DNA of 64,000 bases from Acanthosepion esculentum (lineage: Eukaryota > Mollusca > Cephalopoda > Sepiida > Sepiidae): contig OZ038478.1 in the NCBI GenBank assembly GCA_964036315.1, forward strand, positions 146,727,758-146,791,757, in the 5' to 3' direction. The notes under the pieces were generated by a model. It saw only the letters and a list, made by a program, of their open reading frames with translations. It did no database searches and was not told the DNA's origin. The translations under genes and the position numbers were made by a program. Positions 1 to 10,892 of the stretch are shown here, in pieces; position 1 is the first letter of the stretch, and every line of letters begins with the position of its first letter.

Positions 1-485
1 TCCCAGGGTACAGTAAGTTCGAGCATTGTAATCTGCCTGGAAAAAATTGACCAGATAAATAAATCCGGGTGCAGGGAAGGTGTCATTATCTACTCTGGGA
101 ATTTCAATTGGTTCCCGAGGTCAACATTTCATTGCCAATATCGAGCAGAGGAGAGCAAGTTGACATTTTACGCACCGAGGTGGCGTTTTTGCCGGCCTTG
201 ACAAAATACATCGCCATCGTTTCAGCCTTGCAACTACAACCGCTGATTTGCTGCCGCCATTACTTTGGCTAATTTCTTAAGTAACTGATCATGTCTCCAC
301 TGGAACCTCCCTTCACGAAGTGCCCTCGGACATGCGGTTAGAATGTGTTTCAGCCTACCTTTCCTGGCACAGACTGGGCATAATGGTGTCTCACTCATCC
401 TCCATGTATGCAAGTTTGCACCACTCGATAGGACAAGACAATCCGAGTAGGGTCTTCGTGCCAGATTTCCGACAAACGTGGTTTA
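1..485 (-). mobile_element. R2-type LINE 3' fragment, copy A (cut by window edge)
   Basis: Read on the minus strand, this encodes the end of an R2-type retrotransposon protein: a CCHC zinc knuckle (CPVCARKGRLKHILTACPRA) followed by a 'WRHDQLLKKLAKV' stretch, then, after stops, the start of a restriction-like endonuclease ending near LELTVPWE at the window edge. It matches 5838-6322 almost base for base in the same orientation, with only a handful of differences, and similarity stops near 485. Such proteins nick target DNA and reverse-transcribe their own RNA. This piece has no RT core and cannot act alone. The clade (R2-like, restriction-like-endonuclease type) is inferred from these motifs. 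Confidence 0.7.
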
Positions 486-570
486 CAAGAACGTGGACAA
501 ACAGTTAATAACAATAAGCACGTACAAAACTAAAAATAAAAACGAAATAAAGTTGATAAACAGCAATTAA

Positions 571-996
571 AATAAATACAAAAAAAGAAATAAATTCGGG
601 AATGGGGTTAAAACACAAAAAGAAAATACACTAAAGAAAGAAAACGAGGATAAATGGAAACAAGTACTTAGAAATAAAGGAAAATTGAAAAATGCAAAAC
701 ACCAACACAACAATACAGCGATAGATTTAACAGTTCTTATGCAAAAAGAATATCCAAGATTTAAGTCAGCGGAGTTTAGGCTGGACAAAACCAATACGAT
801 ACTGAAGCGAATAACCACCAATTACACAAGAGTCATAGAACTAACTACCACTGCTGGTCTTGAAATAGCAAGAGACCAACCAGAAACGCTTTACGTCACT
901 TCCTCCTCAAACAAGACGAGACAAAAAGAGAACAAATTGAAAACTCATATTTTCCCTCTTAGGTCAAAAACGAGGAAAGACCCACATTCTCAATGA
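571..996 (+). CDS. Unassigned open frame running into the satellite
   Basis: The frame is open for 142 codons, from after the stop at 568 to a stop at 994-996; the first in-frame ATG is at 739. The part before about 880 is lysine- and asparagine-rich and contains 'EYPRFKSAEFRLDKTNTILK', which I do not recognise. After about 880 the frame runs through the first satellite unit and simply translates it. It may be part of a degraded element or of a real exon spliced into the array, or it may be chance in AT-rich DNA. No function can be assigned. Confidence 0.15.
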   Translation, partial: NKYKKRNKFGNGVKTQKENTLKKENEDKWKQVLRNKGKLKNAKHQHNNTAIDLTVLMQKEYPRFKSAEFRLDKTNTILKRITTNYTRVIELTTTAGLEIARDQPETLYVTSSSNKTRQKENKLKTHIFPLRSKTRKDPHSQ

Positions 997-3900
997 ACAC
1001 TGCTTGATGTAACAGGTAAGTAATTTCTACTTGTTGACAGGAAAGTTTTTATCTCCTATGAAACGAACTACGTCGCTTCCTGCTCAGCCAAGAGGAGACA
1101 AAATGAGAACAAATGGAATGCTCGTCTTTTCCCTCTTAATTCCAAAACGAGGAAAGACCCACAATCTCAATGAACACTGCTTGACATAACAGGTAAGTAA
1201 CTACTACTCGTCGACAGAAAAGTTTTATCTGCTATGAAACAAACTACGTCACTTCCTCCTCAGCCAAGCGGAGACAAAAAGAGAACAAATTGAATGTTCG
1301 TCTTTTACCTCTTAGGTCAAAACGAGGAAAGACCCACAGTCTCAATGAACACTGCTTGACATAAGAGCTAATTAATTTCTACTCGTCGACAGAAAAAGTT
1401 TCATCTCCTATGAAACAAACTACGTCACTTCCTCCTCAGGTAATAGGAGAAAGATAGAGAAGAAATTGAATGCTCGTATTTTCCAACTTAGGTCCAACAC
1501 GCGGAAAGACCCAAATTTTCAATGAACAATGCTTGACATAATAGGAAAGTAATTTCTACTTGTCGACTGGAAAGCATTTATCTCCTATGAAAATATCTAC
1601 GTCATTTCCTCCTCAGACAAGAAGAGACAAAAAGAGAACAAATTGAATGCTCGTATTTTCTAACTTAGGTCCAACACGATGAAAGACCCACATTCTCAAT
1701 GAACACTGCTTGACATAATAGGTAAGTAATTTCTACTCGTCGACAGAAAGGGTTTCATCTCATATGAAACACACTACGTCACATCCTCCTCAGCCAAGAC
1801 GAGACAAAAAGAGAAGAAATTGAATGCTCGTCTTTTGCCTTTTAGGAACAACTCGAGGAAAGACCCACATTCTCAATGAACCCTGCTTGACATAACAGGT
1901 AATTTCTACTCGTCTACAGGAATGTTTTTATCTCCTATGAAACAAACTACGTCACTTCCTCCTCGGCCAAGAGAAGACAGATAGAGAACAAATTGAAGGC
2001 TCGTATTTTCCAACTTCGGTCCAACACGAGGAAAGACCCACATTCTCAATGAACACAACTTTGACATACGAGGTACGTAATTTCTACTTGTCGACTGGAA
2101 AGACCAACATTCTCAATGAAAAGTAATTGATATAACAGGTAAGTAATTTTTTATCGTCGACAGAAAAGTTTCAACTCATATGAAATAAATTAGGTCTCTT
2201 CCTCCTCAGCCAAGAGGAGACAAAAACAGAACAAATTGAATGATCGTCTTTTCCCTCTTAGGTCCAACACGCGGAAAGACACACATTCTCAATGAAAACT
2301 GCTTGATATAACAGGTAAGTAATTTCTACTCCTCGACAGAAAACTTTTCCTCTACTATGAAACAAACTACGTCACTTCCTCCTCAGCCAAGAAAAAAAAA
2401 AGAGAAGAAATTGAATGCTCGTCTTTTCCCTCTTAGGTCCAACACGAGGAAAGACCTGCATTCTCAATGGAAACTGCTTGATATAACAGGTAAGTAATTT
2501 CTACTTGTTGACAGAAAAATTTTAATCTCATATGAAACAAACTACGTCACTTCCTTTTCAGCTAAAAGTAGACAAAAAGAGAACAAATTGAATTCTCGTA
2601 TTTTTCAACTTAGGTCCAACTCGAGGAAAGACCCACATTCTCAATGAACATTGCTTGACATAACAGGAAAGTAATTTCAACTCGTCGACAGGAATGTTTT
2701 TATCTCCGATGGAACAAACTACGTCACTTCCTCCTCAGCCAAGAGGAGACAAAATAGAAAAAATTGTATGCTCGTATTTTCCAATTTAATTCCAACTCGA
2801 GGAACGACCCACATTCTCAATGAACACTGCTTGACATAATAGGTAAGTAATTTCTACTCGTCGACAGAAAGGATTTCATCTCATATGAAAGAAACTTCGT
2901 CACTTCCTTTTCAGGTTAGAGTAGACAAAAAAGAACGAATTGAATTCTCGTATTTTCCAACTTAGGTCCAATACGAGGAAAGACCCACATTCGCAATGAA
3001 CACTGCTTGATATAATTAGGTAAGTAATTTCTACTTGTTGACAGAAATGTTTTCATCTCCTATGAAACAAACTACGTACTTCCTCCTCAGCCAAGAGGAG
3101 ACAAAATGAGTAGAAATTGAATGCTCGTATATTCCAACTTACGTCCAACACGAAGAAAGACCAACATTGTCAATGAAAACTGCTTGACATAACAGGTAAG
3201 TAATTTCTACTCGTCGACAGAAAAGTTTTCATCTCATATGAAACAAACTACGTCGCTACCTCCTCAGCAAAGACGAGACAAAAAGAGAACAAATTGAATG
3301 CTGGTATTTTCCAACTTAGCTCCAACACGAGGAAATACCCACATTCTCAATGAACACTGCTTGACATAACAGGTAAGTAATTTCTACTCGTCGAAAGAAA
3401 AGATTTCATCTCATATAAAAACAAACTACGTCACTTCCTCCTCAGCCATGAGGAGACAAAAAGCGAACAAATTGAATGCTTGTATTTTCCTACTTAGGTC
3501 CAACACGAAGAAATACCAACATTCTCAATGTACTCTGCTTGACATAACAGGTAAGTAATTCCTACTCATCGACAGAAATGTTTTCCTCTCATATGAATTT
3601 CTCAATGAACACTAATTGGCATAACAGGTAATAATTTCTACTCGTCGACAGAAAAGTTTTCATCTGATGTGAAACAAACTACATCACTTCCGACTCAGTC
3701 AAGAGGAGACAAAAAGAAAACAAATTGAATGCTTGTATTTTCCAACTTAGGTACAACTCGAGAAAAGACCCACATTCTCAATGAACACTGTTTGACCTAA
3801 CAGGTAAGTTATTTCTTCTTGTTGACAGAAAAGTTTTCATCTCCTATGAAACAAACTACGTCACTTACTCCTCAGCCAAAGGAGACAAAAAGAGAACAAA

Positions 3901-5215
3901 TTGAATACTCGTATATTCCAACAAGACGAGAGACACACATTCTCAATTAACACTGCTTGACATAATAACTAATTAATTTCTACTCGTGAGACAGACATGT
4001 TTTCATCTCCTATGAAACAAACTACATCACTTCCTCCTCAGTTAAGACGAGACAAAAATAGAACAAATTGAATGCTCGTATATTCCCTCTTAAGTCCAAC
4101 AAGAGGAGAGACACATATTCTCAATGAACACTGCTTGACATAACAGGTAAATAATTTCTACTTGTTGACGGGAAAGTTTTTATCTCCTTTGAAAAAAACT
4201 ACGTCACTTCCTCCTCAGCCAAGACGAGACAAAATGAGAACAAATTGAATGCTCGTATTTTCCCTCTTAGGTCCAACACGCGGAAAGACACACATTCTCA
4301 ATGAACATTGCTTGACATAACAGGTAAGTAATTTCTACTTGTTGACAGAAAATTTTTCATCTCTTATGAAACAAACTACGTCACTTCGTCCTCAGAAAAA
4401 AGGTGTGAAAAATAGAACTATTTTTCCCGTACAACACGCGGAAAGACACACATTCTAAATGAACACTGCTTGACATAACAGGTAAGTAATTTCTACTCGT
4501 CGACCGAAAAGTTTTCATCTCATGTAAAACAAATTACGTCACTTCCTCCTCAGCCAAAGGAGACAATAAGAGAACAAATTGAATGCTCGTATATTCCCTA
4601 CTCAATCCAACAAGAGGAGAGACACATTCTCAACGTACACTGCTTGACATAACAGGTAAGTTCTTCTCCTTGACAGAAAAGTTTTCATCTCCTATGTAAC
4701 AAAGTACGTCACTTCCTCCTCAGCCAAGAGGAGACAAAATAGAACAAATTGAATTCTCGTCTTTTCCCTCTTAGGTCCATCTCGAGGAAAGACACACATT
4801 CACAATGAACACTGTTTTACGTAAAAGATAAATAATTTCTACTCCTCGACAGAAAAGTTTTCATCTCCTTTAAAACAAACTACGTCACTTCCTCCTCAGC
4901 CAAGACGAGACAAAATGAGAACAAATTGAATGCTCGTATTTTCCCTCTTAGTTACAACACGAGGAAAGACAAATTCTCAATGAACACTGCTTGACATAAC
5001 AGGTAAGTAATTTCTACTTGTTGAGAGAAAAGTTTTCATCTCCTATGAAACAAACTACGTCACTTCCTCCTCAGCCAAGACGAGACAAAAAGAGAACATA
5101 TTGAATGCTCGTCTTTTCCCTCTTAGGTCCAATACGAGGAAAGACCCGCATTCTCAATGAACACTGCTTGACCTAACAGGTAAGTAATTTCTACTCGTCG
5201 AGTTTTTATCTCCTA
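870..5215 (+). repeat. Tandem satellite, ~176 bp period, ~26 units, splice-like signals
   Basis: About 26 diverged head-to-tail units, mostly 175-178 bp with a few short ones (near 2066, 3539 and 3618). Each unit runs: ACTACGTCACTTCCTCCTCAG, an A-rich segment, TTTTCCCTCTTAG or a variant, CTCAATGAACACTGCTTGA, CATAACAGGTAAGTAA, TTTCTACTCGTCGACAG. The CAG/GTAAGT block matches the consensus 5' splice site, and the CTTCCTCCTCAG tract looks like a 3' splice site. I count a strict GTAAGT in 17 of about 26 units. The interval from donor to next acceptor is about 72 nt and the rest of the unit about 104 nt. Stops occur in all frames across units, so the array is not one reading frame. Confidence 0.9.
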
Positions 5216-5481
5216 TGAAACGATACTTCACTAAAAAAATAATATTTATACACATTCGTTGGTGGATTGAATTATATTCAGAAAGGTTTCTTGCTTTTAT
5301 TTTTCCTCCTCCCTACTTTCCCCCTTCCTCCTCTCCAATTCTCGGAGAGGAAAGAAAAATAAACCATTCTAGAAATACCGTCGTCGGGGAAAATAAAATA
5401 AAATAAGAAATAAAAAACCCAAAAGAAACGACCTCCTCTCAGACAGCTACCTTGGTCATCCCGATATATATTTCTCTTTTC
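5216..5481. other. Non-coding spacer
   Basis: A short stretch with a C/T-rich block (5300-5340) and A-rich sequence. I see no gene, RNA or repeat structure in it. Confidence 0.5.
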
Positions 5482-5689
5482 CTACTTCTCATCATCTCTC
5501 TTTCTTTCTCTTCCTTCCTTCCCTTCCCTTTCCTTGTTCTTCATCCCTTCCATCTGCACCTCAACGCCCACCGATGTGCGACGCAGTGCTCCATGTATCT
5601 GATCTTTTAATCCATAGCAAATGTGGGGCTTTTTCTTCTGTCCTGATGGTGTATTCTTGTTTTTACTCCCCTGACTCCAAGTCGCATTC

Positions 5690-6000
5690 AGATATTCCTG
5701 CAAAACCACGGTATCCCACTTCAGTTGGGAGACAGGTAGTCCGCCATTTGTGAGACCTGATTTTCTCAAACAGCTGCTGGTATTTTTCCATTATTTTTCC
5801 AGTTTTTTTTTTTCAAATGCCTCTTCCTGTTTCTCCTCCCAGGGTACAGTAAGTTCGAGCATTGTAATCTGCCTGGAAAAAATTGACCAGATAAATAAAT
5901 CCGGGTGCAGGGAAGGTGTCATTATCTACTCTGGGAATTTCAATTGGTTCCCGAGGTCAACATTTCATTGCCAATATCGAGCAGAGGAGAGCAAGTTGAC
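5690..6000 (-). pseudogene. Restriction-like endonuclease domain remnant (R2-type)
   Basis: The minus-strand translation contains 'LHPDLFIW' and, further on, 'MLELTVPWEE', corresponding to the PD...E core of the PD-(D/E)XK fold used by R2-type elements to nick their target. In-frame stops interrupt the domain. The assignment rests on the motif pair and on its position directly downstream of the zinc knuckle. Confidence 0.6.
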
Positions 6001-6069
6001 AATTTACACACCGAGGTGGCGTTTTTGCCGGCCTTGACAAAATACATCGCCATCGTTTCAGCCTTGCAA

Positions 6070-6882
6070 CTACAACCGCTGATTTGCTGCCGCCATTACT
6101 TTGGCTAATTTCTTAAGTAACTGATCATGTCTCCACTGGAACCTCCCTTCACGAAGTGCCCTCGGACAGGCGGTTAGAATGTGTTTCAGCCTACCTTTCC
6201 TGGCACAGACTGGGCATGATTGTGTCTCACTCTTCCTCCATGTATGCAAGTTTGCACCACTCGATAGGACAAGACAATCCGAGTAGGGTCTTAGAGCCAG
6301 ATTTCCGGCCAACATATTTTCCGCCGTAAAAACAATCTCTCATCGTGTCCATGCACCCATGATCTTGCATATTCTTTTCCCCTCAGCGTTGGCTCGTACT
6401 TCCTCTTGAATTAGTTGTCATCTCTATTTACTCTTGGCTTTCTCAATTCGGATACCAGGAAAGACCAATCCCACATGTTCTGATGCCACCGTCTTCACGA
6501 GAGCCTTCAGCCTTAGATGCTACTCCACAATACCCACTTCACTTCCTGCACTCCATTTCCATCCAGTGCGGACATCGATGTCTGCTGCCACCGCTTTTGG
6601 GTCCTTAGTGTCCCTATACTTTAGGAATTATCTTGTCTGAGAGACTACGAATTCCTCCACCAACCGATTAATGCGGAATTGAAGTGTATTTGATTTGCCA
6701 TATAGCGCGGCACTACTTAGAATTCTTGGCAGTCTTAACAATCTGCGAATGTAGCCGTTAGTTCTCTTTTCTCTGGCCTCCACTGATGTCACTGGGGATT
6801 CGTAGATAAACAAAAACCAAAGAATTCTTGGGAGCACAGCGTGCTGATAAATCCACACCTTGAGACTTCTCCGCGTCGACAA
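6070..6882 (-). pseudogene. R2-type RT thumb and CCHC knuckle region
   Basis: Minus-strand blocks read 'LKVWIYQHAVLPRILW', 'RRLLRLPRILSSAALYG', 'VRTGWKWSA' and then the knuckle 'CPVCARKGRLKHILTACPRA'. These are the conserved landmarks after the RT palm in this family. One open stretch covers 6882-6628 and another 6315-6070; frameshifts and stops lie between. It has no catalytic aspartates because the palm is gone. Confidence 0.7.
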
Positions 6883-7115
6883 GCCATAGTTCCAATTCGG
6901 AGATCGTCACTCGGATGGACAAAGAATCCTTTAAAGAGCTGTTAAAAGTTTTTCTTAGGCTCTTCAGAGGTCTCTCTCAACAAGACAAGGCGTGCAATCG
7001 CCTGTCAACCTTGCTTTCTAAAGTAGTAAAGGCGATTCTACTTACGCCCTCGTCAGACTGTTTCCATTCGCTGAAGCCCCTTGATCTGCTTACGCATTAC
7101 CTTGCTTGGGGTTGT

Positions 7116-7421
7116 TTATTCAGTTGCTTGGAGTGACTGGGCACTGTGGTGTGAGTCCCGGCCTTGCACCCCCTTCGTGTCACCAGGAGATAAACATCTG
7201 CGTTGCATTAGACAACCCTTATCCATGCATTTCATCCTACCCTGGTGTATTCTAAAGCCGCACAGATTCCTGCATTCCTTTCCGCAGTTGCAAAACAGAA
7301 TCGAAGTCCTTAGATCAATCATCGGAATATCCGTCTCAGCGTGAATATTTATATTCTCCCCGTCTTTGGATTCAAAGTGTGTGTGTATTGTTGTGCGTAG
7401 TCTCGGCAAAACTGGGATCAT
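7116..7421 (-). pseudogene. R2-type N-terminal zinc finger fragment
   Basis: The minus-strand translation has 'CNCGKECRNLCGFRIHQGRM' followed by 'KC', a C2H2/C2HC-like DNA-binding finger of the kind found at the N-terminus of these retrotransposon proteins, followed by 'SHHSAQSLQ'. It sits upstream of the RT-thumb block on the same strand, so it is read as the 5' end of the same fossil element. Confidence 0.6.
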
Positions 7422-7779
7422 TTCTCAAGAAATAAACATAATAAAATGCCAATCTAACATGCTCCTGTTTGCAGTCTTTCCGGCTGACGATTGACGCTCC
7501 AACTGTCACCGAGACTTTTCCTCGGTCGTCATCTGGTCGATTTCCAGACGTCACTGTGAAAGTCAGAATGAAGTTTCTTATAAATACACTCCACCAGGTG
7601 CGTAGGATCACCTCATCAGTGATGTTATGATTTGAGGTGATGACAACTTTCGGGTTTTTCAACATCATACAAGTTCCCCCAAGAGACCCTACCGAAACAA
7701 TAGCTATTCCGGCAGGCGATTCTGAAGCAAACAACAGTGGACATATAAAGAACTGCCACTGATGTTCTTAAAATTGCAA
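7422..7779 (-). other. Unassigned stretch upstream of the R2-type element
   Basis: A minus-strand frame is open from 7734 to 7372 (120 codons) but overlaps the finger fragment in another frame and shows no motif I know. It may be decayed 5' sequence of the retrotransposon. Confidence 0.3.
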
Positions 7780-8640
7780 GTTACCAAGAAGAAACGGTCT
7801 ACGTGCTGCTTCATAACGGGAACATGTAACCATCTCTTTCTCTGGCTCACCCCATGCAGCTCAAAGAGGAATACAGCAGTGTCAAGATTTTGCTAGATCC
7901 CTTGAAATGTGAAGAGTACAATTAAAATGTTACCGTAGACTTCAAAATGGTGAACTTCCCGATGGGTCTCCAAGGTGGCTTTACCAAGTTTCTGTGTTCT
8001 CTTTGTTTTACGGGCAGCAAGAACTAGTCACAGCAGACCGAGTTCAGTGTGGGGAGGGGCAACGTCAAATGGGAGCCACTGTTGTTCCCCCGTAAATATT
8101 GTTTCCACCGTTGCACTTAAAATTTGCCACGGCTCTAAACAAGGAGTATGCAGCTTTCAAGTATCATCAAGATTTCATTCCTAAGATGTAGGCGGTAAAA
8201 GTCAAAGCCGGTGTCTTCGTCGGACCAAAAATAAGGAAGGTCATAGAGTGCGAGTAATTCCCCAAATAGTTCACTAGGACGGAGAAAGCAGCGTAAAAGA
8301 GCTTTGTCGCGGTCGTTCGGGGCTTCCTGAGGAATTACGAGGCCAAAAACTTCTGGAGGTTTTGAGAACTACGGCAAAAATGGATCTGCAGGATGTCTCT
8401 CAAAGGCCATATCCTTGACGCGCAGCTTGATAAATTAAAGGGTAGCATGGGGGCGTACTCAGAGGAGCAGGTCAAGCAATTTCACCGGGATATACTGGAA
8501 TTTGAACGCAGTCACCAAGTATCGTATAGAGAAAGCATGATTGCCGACTATATTTAGAGACTGATTCGTGAAAGCAATTTACAGTACAAGCGTAAATCGC
8601 GAAAAACTACTCAATTAATTTTTTTTAGGTCTCGCTTGTG
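7780..8640 (+). pseudogene. Transposon-associated multicopy protein, pseudogene (left arm)
   Basis: Joined across stops and shifts, the plus strand reads 'MQLKEEYSSVKILLD', 'MGLQGGFTKF', 'TEFSVGRGNVKWEPL', 'AVKVKAGVFVGPKIRK', 'SLKGHILDAQLDKLKGSMG' and 'FHRDILEFERSHQ'. I recognise this as a family of uncharacterised, multicopy proteins seen in arthropod and other invertebrate genomes, probably carried by or derived from a DNA transposon; it has no agreed name that I can give. Many in-frame stops make this copy dead. A second copy lies inverted at 29075-29810. Confidence 0.6.
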
Positions 8641-8846
8641 TAATCCTGGAATAAAGAAATGCTACTTTTGAATCATATGTTGTTTTCTTCCTATTTTGCA
8701 TGAACGAGAATTTTCACATTCACCAGTTTTCCCAACGGGAATAGGTAAATTTCACAAATATCAATATCCTGGTCACAAAAGGAAAGTTTGAAGGGAATAT
8801 TAACCCTTTTTCATATATTCTAGGCGTAAGCAAATAGGCAATAACA

Positions 8847-8849
<3 letters not shown>

Positions 8850-8913
<64 letters not shown>
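8850..8913. repeat. (TA)n microsatellite
   Basis: Uninterrupted TA dinucleotide run at the junction between the pseudogene tail and the ~690 bp repeat. The inverted counterpart of that junction also has a TA run (27214-27271). Confidence 0.95.
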
Positions 8914-8916
<3 letters not shown>

Positions 8917-9316
8917 TATCACTCGACACTGGTGATGTTATCTTGAAGTGTATATGATATAATTAATGGCGCACATATTATATTAGTATTGTTTAGATAA
9001 TTAATTGACTAATCAATAAATTAATACACTAATTAGTAATCTTTTTGTACGGCCTTGTTCGAAATAGCCGTTAACGTAACGCCATAATAGACCATTTCAA
9101 ACGTCCAGCTCCCAGAATAATACCAGGATGCAGACAAAGGAATTCTAACTACCACACAAGCACCGCATCTGTTCTTCGTAATGAGGCCGAAAGTCGAAAT
9201 TACTTGAACAAAATTAACGAAATATAAACTTTGGACAGTTTATTGGCAACTTCGATCAAAATACACAACTCCTTATCGGAAAATTGGGAAAATATAGTAA
9301 ATTAATCCCAGGGGCC

Positions 9317-9414
<98 letters not shown>

Positions 9415-9605
9415 AGTTTTCTATAGCGATTTGTTCACTTGCTTTTAGCTGATCTCTCTAGATTTATTTGCATGTAAATCTATTTCACATTTATTTAACA
9501 TTTATTTATGTATTTAAATGTTTTCTTAGATTTTCACAGATTTAAAAATTAAATTTTATTACCTTTTAAAATTTTGAAGAAATTTCAATATAATCACAGT
9601 GTTTC
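8914..9605 (+). repeat. ~690 bp dispersed repeat, left inverted copy
   Basis: From the (TA)n run through 'GGCGCACATATTATATTAG', 'CGGCCTTGTTCGAAATAGCC', the (CA)n(TA)n tract and on to 'AAATTTCAATATAA', this matches the reverse complement of 26575-27213 with few changes outside the microsatellite. It contains no long reading frame. Its inner end lies next to the decayed start of Gypsy A. Most likely it is a non-autonomous element or the untranslated part of the neighbouring transposon. Confidence 0.8.
9319..9410. repeat. (CA)n(TA)n microsatellite
   Basis: A CA run (to about 9369) passing directly into a TA run, inside the ~690 bp repeat. The inverted copy carries the same composite tract at 26748-26816. 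Confidence 0.95.
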
Positions 9606-9699
9606 TCAATGTTACAGTTACTATGTTAAAGATTTCTTTTATATTTCTTCATTTGTTCTGAAAATTAAGAAATACAAAGGCAAAATCAAGGCAAAATCA

Positions 9700-10560
9700 A
9701 GAAATACAAAGGCAGACTGAAGAAAGACAAATGCAACTCCAGCAATTAATATTAAAGGTAACGGGTAACAAAAACAAAACATCGAAAAAGAGGCGATTTT
9801 TTCCCAAGACGCAGTGTGGAATACGATAGAAACATTCAAATACTCTCTAGAAGAGGATACAAATTTCGGGGATTATTTTAAACGCCACGAAGACATCTTT
9901 AACATCGATTGTCAAAACTGGACAGAAGCGAAGAAGCTACATCTGTTGCTCAGACAATTAGGAACTGAATAATACACTAAATTTGTGGATTACATTTTGC
10001 CAAAAAAGACGGACGAATTAGCGTTTGACGAAGCAGTCATGTCTTACAGAGCTTTTCAGTCCAAAAACGTCACTCTTTCGCAAGTGGTGGAAATGTCTTA
10101 ACCTGGTAAAGAGCGAAAATGAGTAGTATTCCATGTTTGCCGCAATCGTGAATAAACATTGCGACGACTTCAAGTTGGCAGAATTAACACGGACAGTTTC
10201 AAGTGTCTCAGCAAAATAGACTGAAATGCGCAACAGAATGCTTTCAAAACTACAAAATGGACCTGGACTAACACTACAACAACTATCAGAAGATTGCCAA
10301 AAATGCCTGAGTATAAAGGAAGACTCGAAGAACATTGAGGAGTCAAGAGTATCTCATCTACGTAAATTAAACAAAAGTTTACGTTCTTCACCCTCCTCGG
10401 AAAGAAAACAAAAATTCTATAATAAGGAAAAAAGTACAACATATAGTGCAAATTATGACGAAAATCAAAGCAAATCTACCCCCCCACATCTGCATGTTAT
10501 CAATGTTGAGGACTACACCGTAACAAGGATTGCCGTTTTAAATATAAAACTGTCTTGTGT
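9700..10560 (+). pseudogene. Gypsy A gag
   Basis: Fragments such as 'TNFGDYFKRHEDIF', 'FVDYILPKKTDELAFDEAVM' and 'NGPGLTLQQLSEDCQKCLSI' match the capsid-like gag of K02A2.6-type Gypsy elements, which packages the element's RNA. Stops break the first half; the frame is open from 10226 to 10564. A single zinc-knuckle remnant ('GHKASQC') follows in another frame at about 10568. Confidence 0.7.
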
Positions 10561-10892
10561 GTGAACAAATGGGGCACAAGGCATCCCAATGTAGGAATAG
10601 AAAAGCTACTAGTAGGATAAGAGCTACTAGGATGCATGACGAAGACAATACCAACATAAGGAAATATGTGGAACTTGAAATCTTAAATAAAAAGATAAGA
10701 TTGCAACTAAACTCGGGTTCCGATCTAACGATAATTAACCTCCAGACACTGAAAAAGCTTAACAGACCAACCATGTTGCATACACAAAAAATTGTTAAAT
10801 CGGTGACAGGAAAGCGTATAAAATTCGAAGGAGAAATAATCGTAAATGTTAAATTTCACGGGAAAACAAAAAACTCAAGATATAGACAATGA
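10557..10892 (+). pseudogene. Gypsy A zinc knuckle and aspartic protease
   Basis: After the 'CEQMGHKASQC' knuckle remnant, the open frame carries 'IRLQLNSGSDLTIINLQTLK'. Retroelement proteases have D-T/S-G at this point; here the first position is Asn (AAC at 10710-10712), which removes the catalytic aspartate. Length and position fit the family. Confidence 0.7.

Larger units (their letters stand above)
5482..7421 (-). mobile_element. R2-type non-LTR retrotransposon, RT core deleted (copy B)
   Basis: Four blocks on the minus strand lie in the order expected for an R2-type protein: an N-terminal C2H2-like finger (7421-7116), the RT thumb and following region (6882-6320), a CCHC knuckle (6315-6200) and a restriction-like endonuclease (6000-5690). 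The catalytic fingers-palm part of the RT is missing between about 7080 and 6890. Frameshifts and stops occur throughout. The element is therefore dead and internally deleted. Its 3' part is duplicated at 1-485, on the far side of the satellite. The outer boundary at 5482 is uncertain because translation below about 5690 is no longer clearly family-like. Confidence 0.75.

Noticed and set aside
870..5215. CRISPR-like array
   Set aside because: Units are contiguous, ~176 bp and diverge throughout, with no short identical repeats separated by unique spacers; the context is an animal genome.
7372..7734. Minus-strand 120-codon gene
   Set aside because: No motif, overlaps the R2-type finger fragment in another frame, and has no neighbouring signal; kept only as an unassigned stretch.
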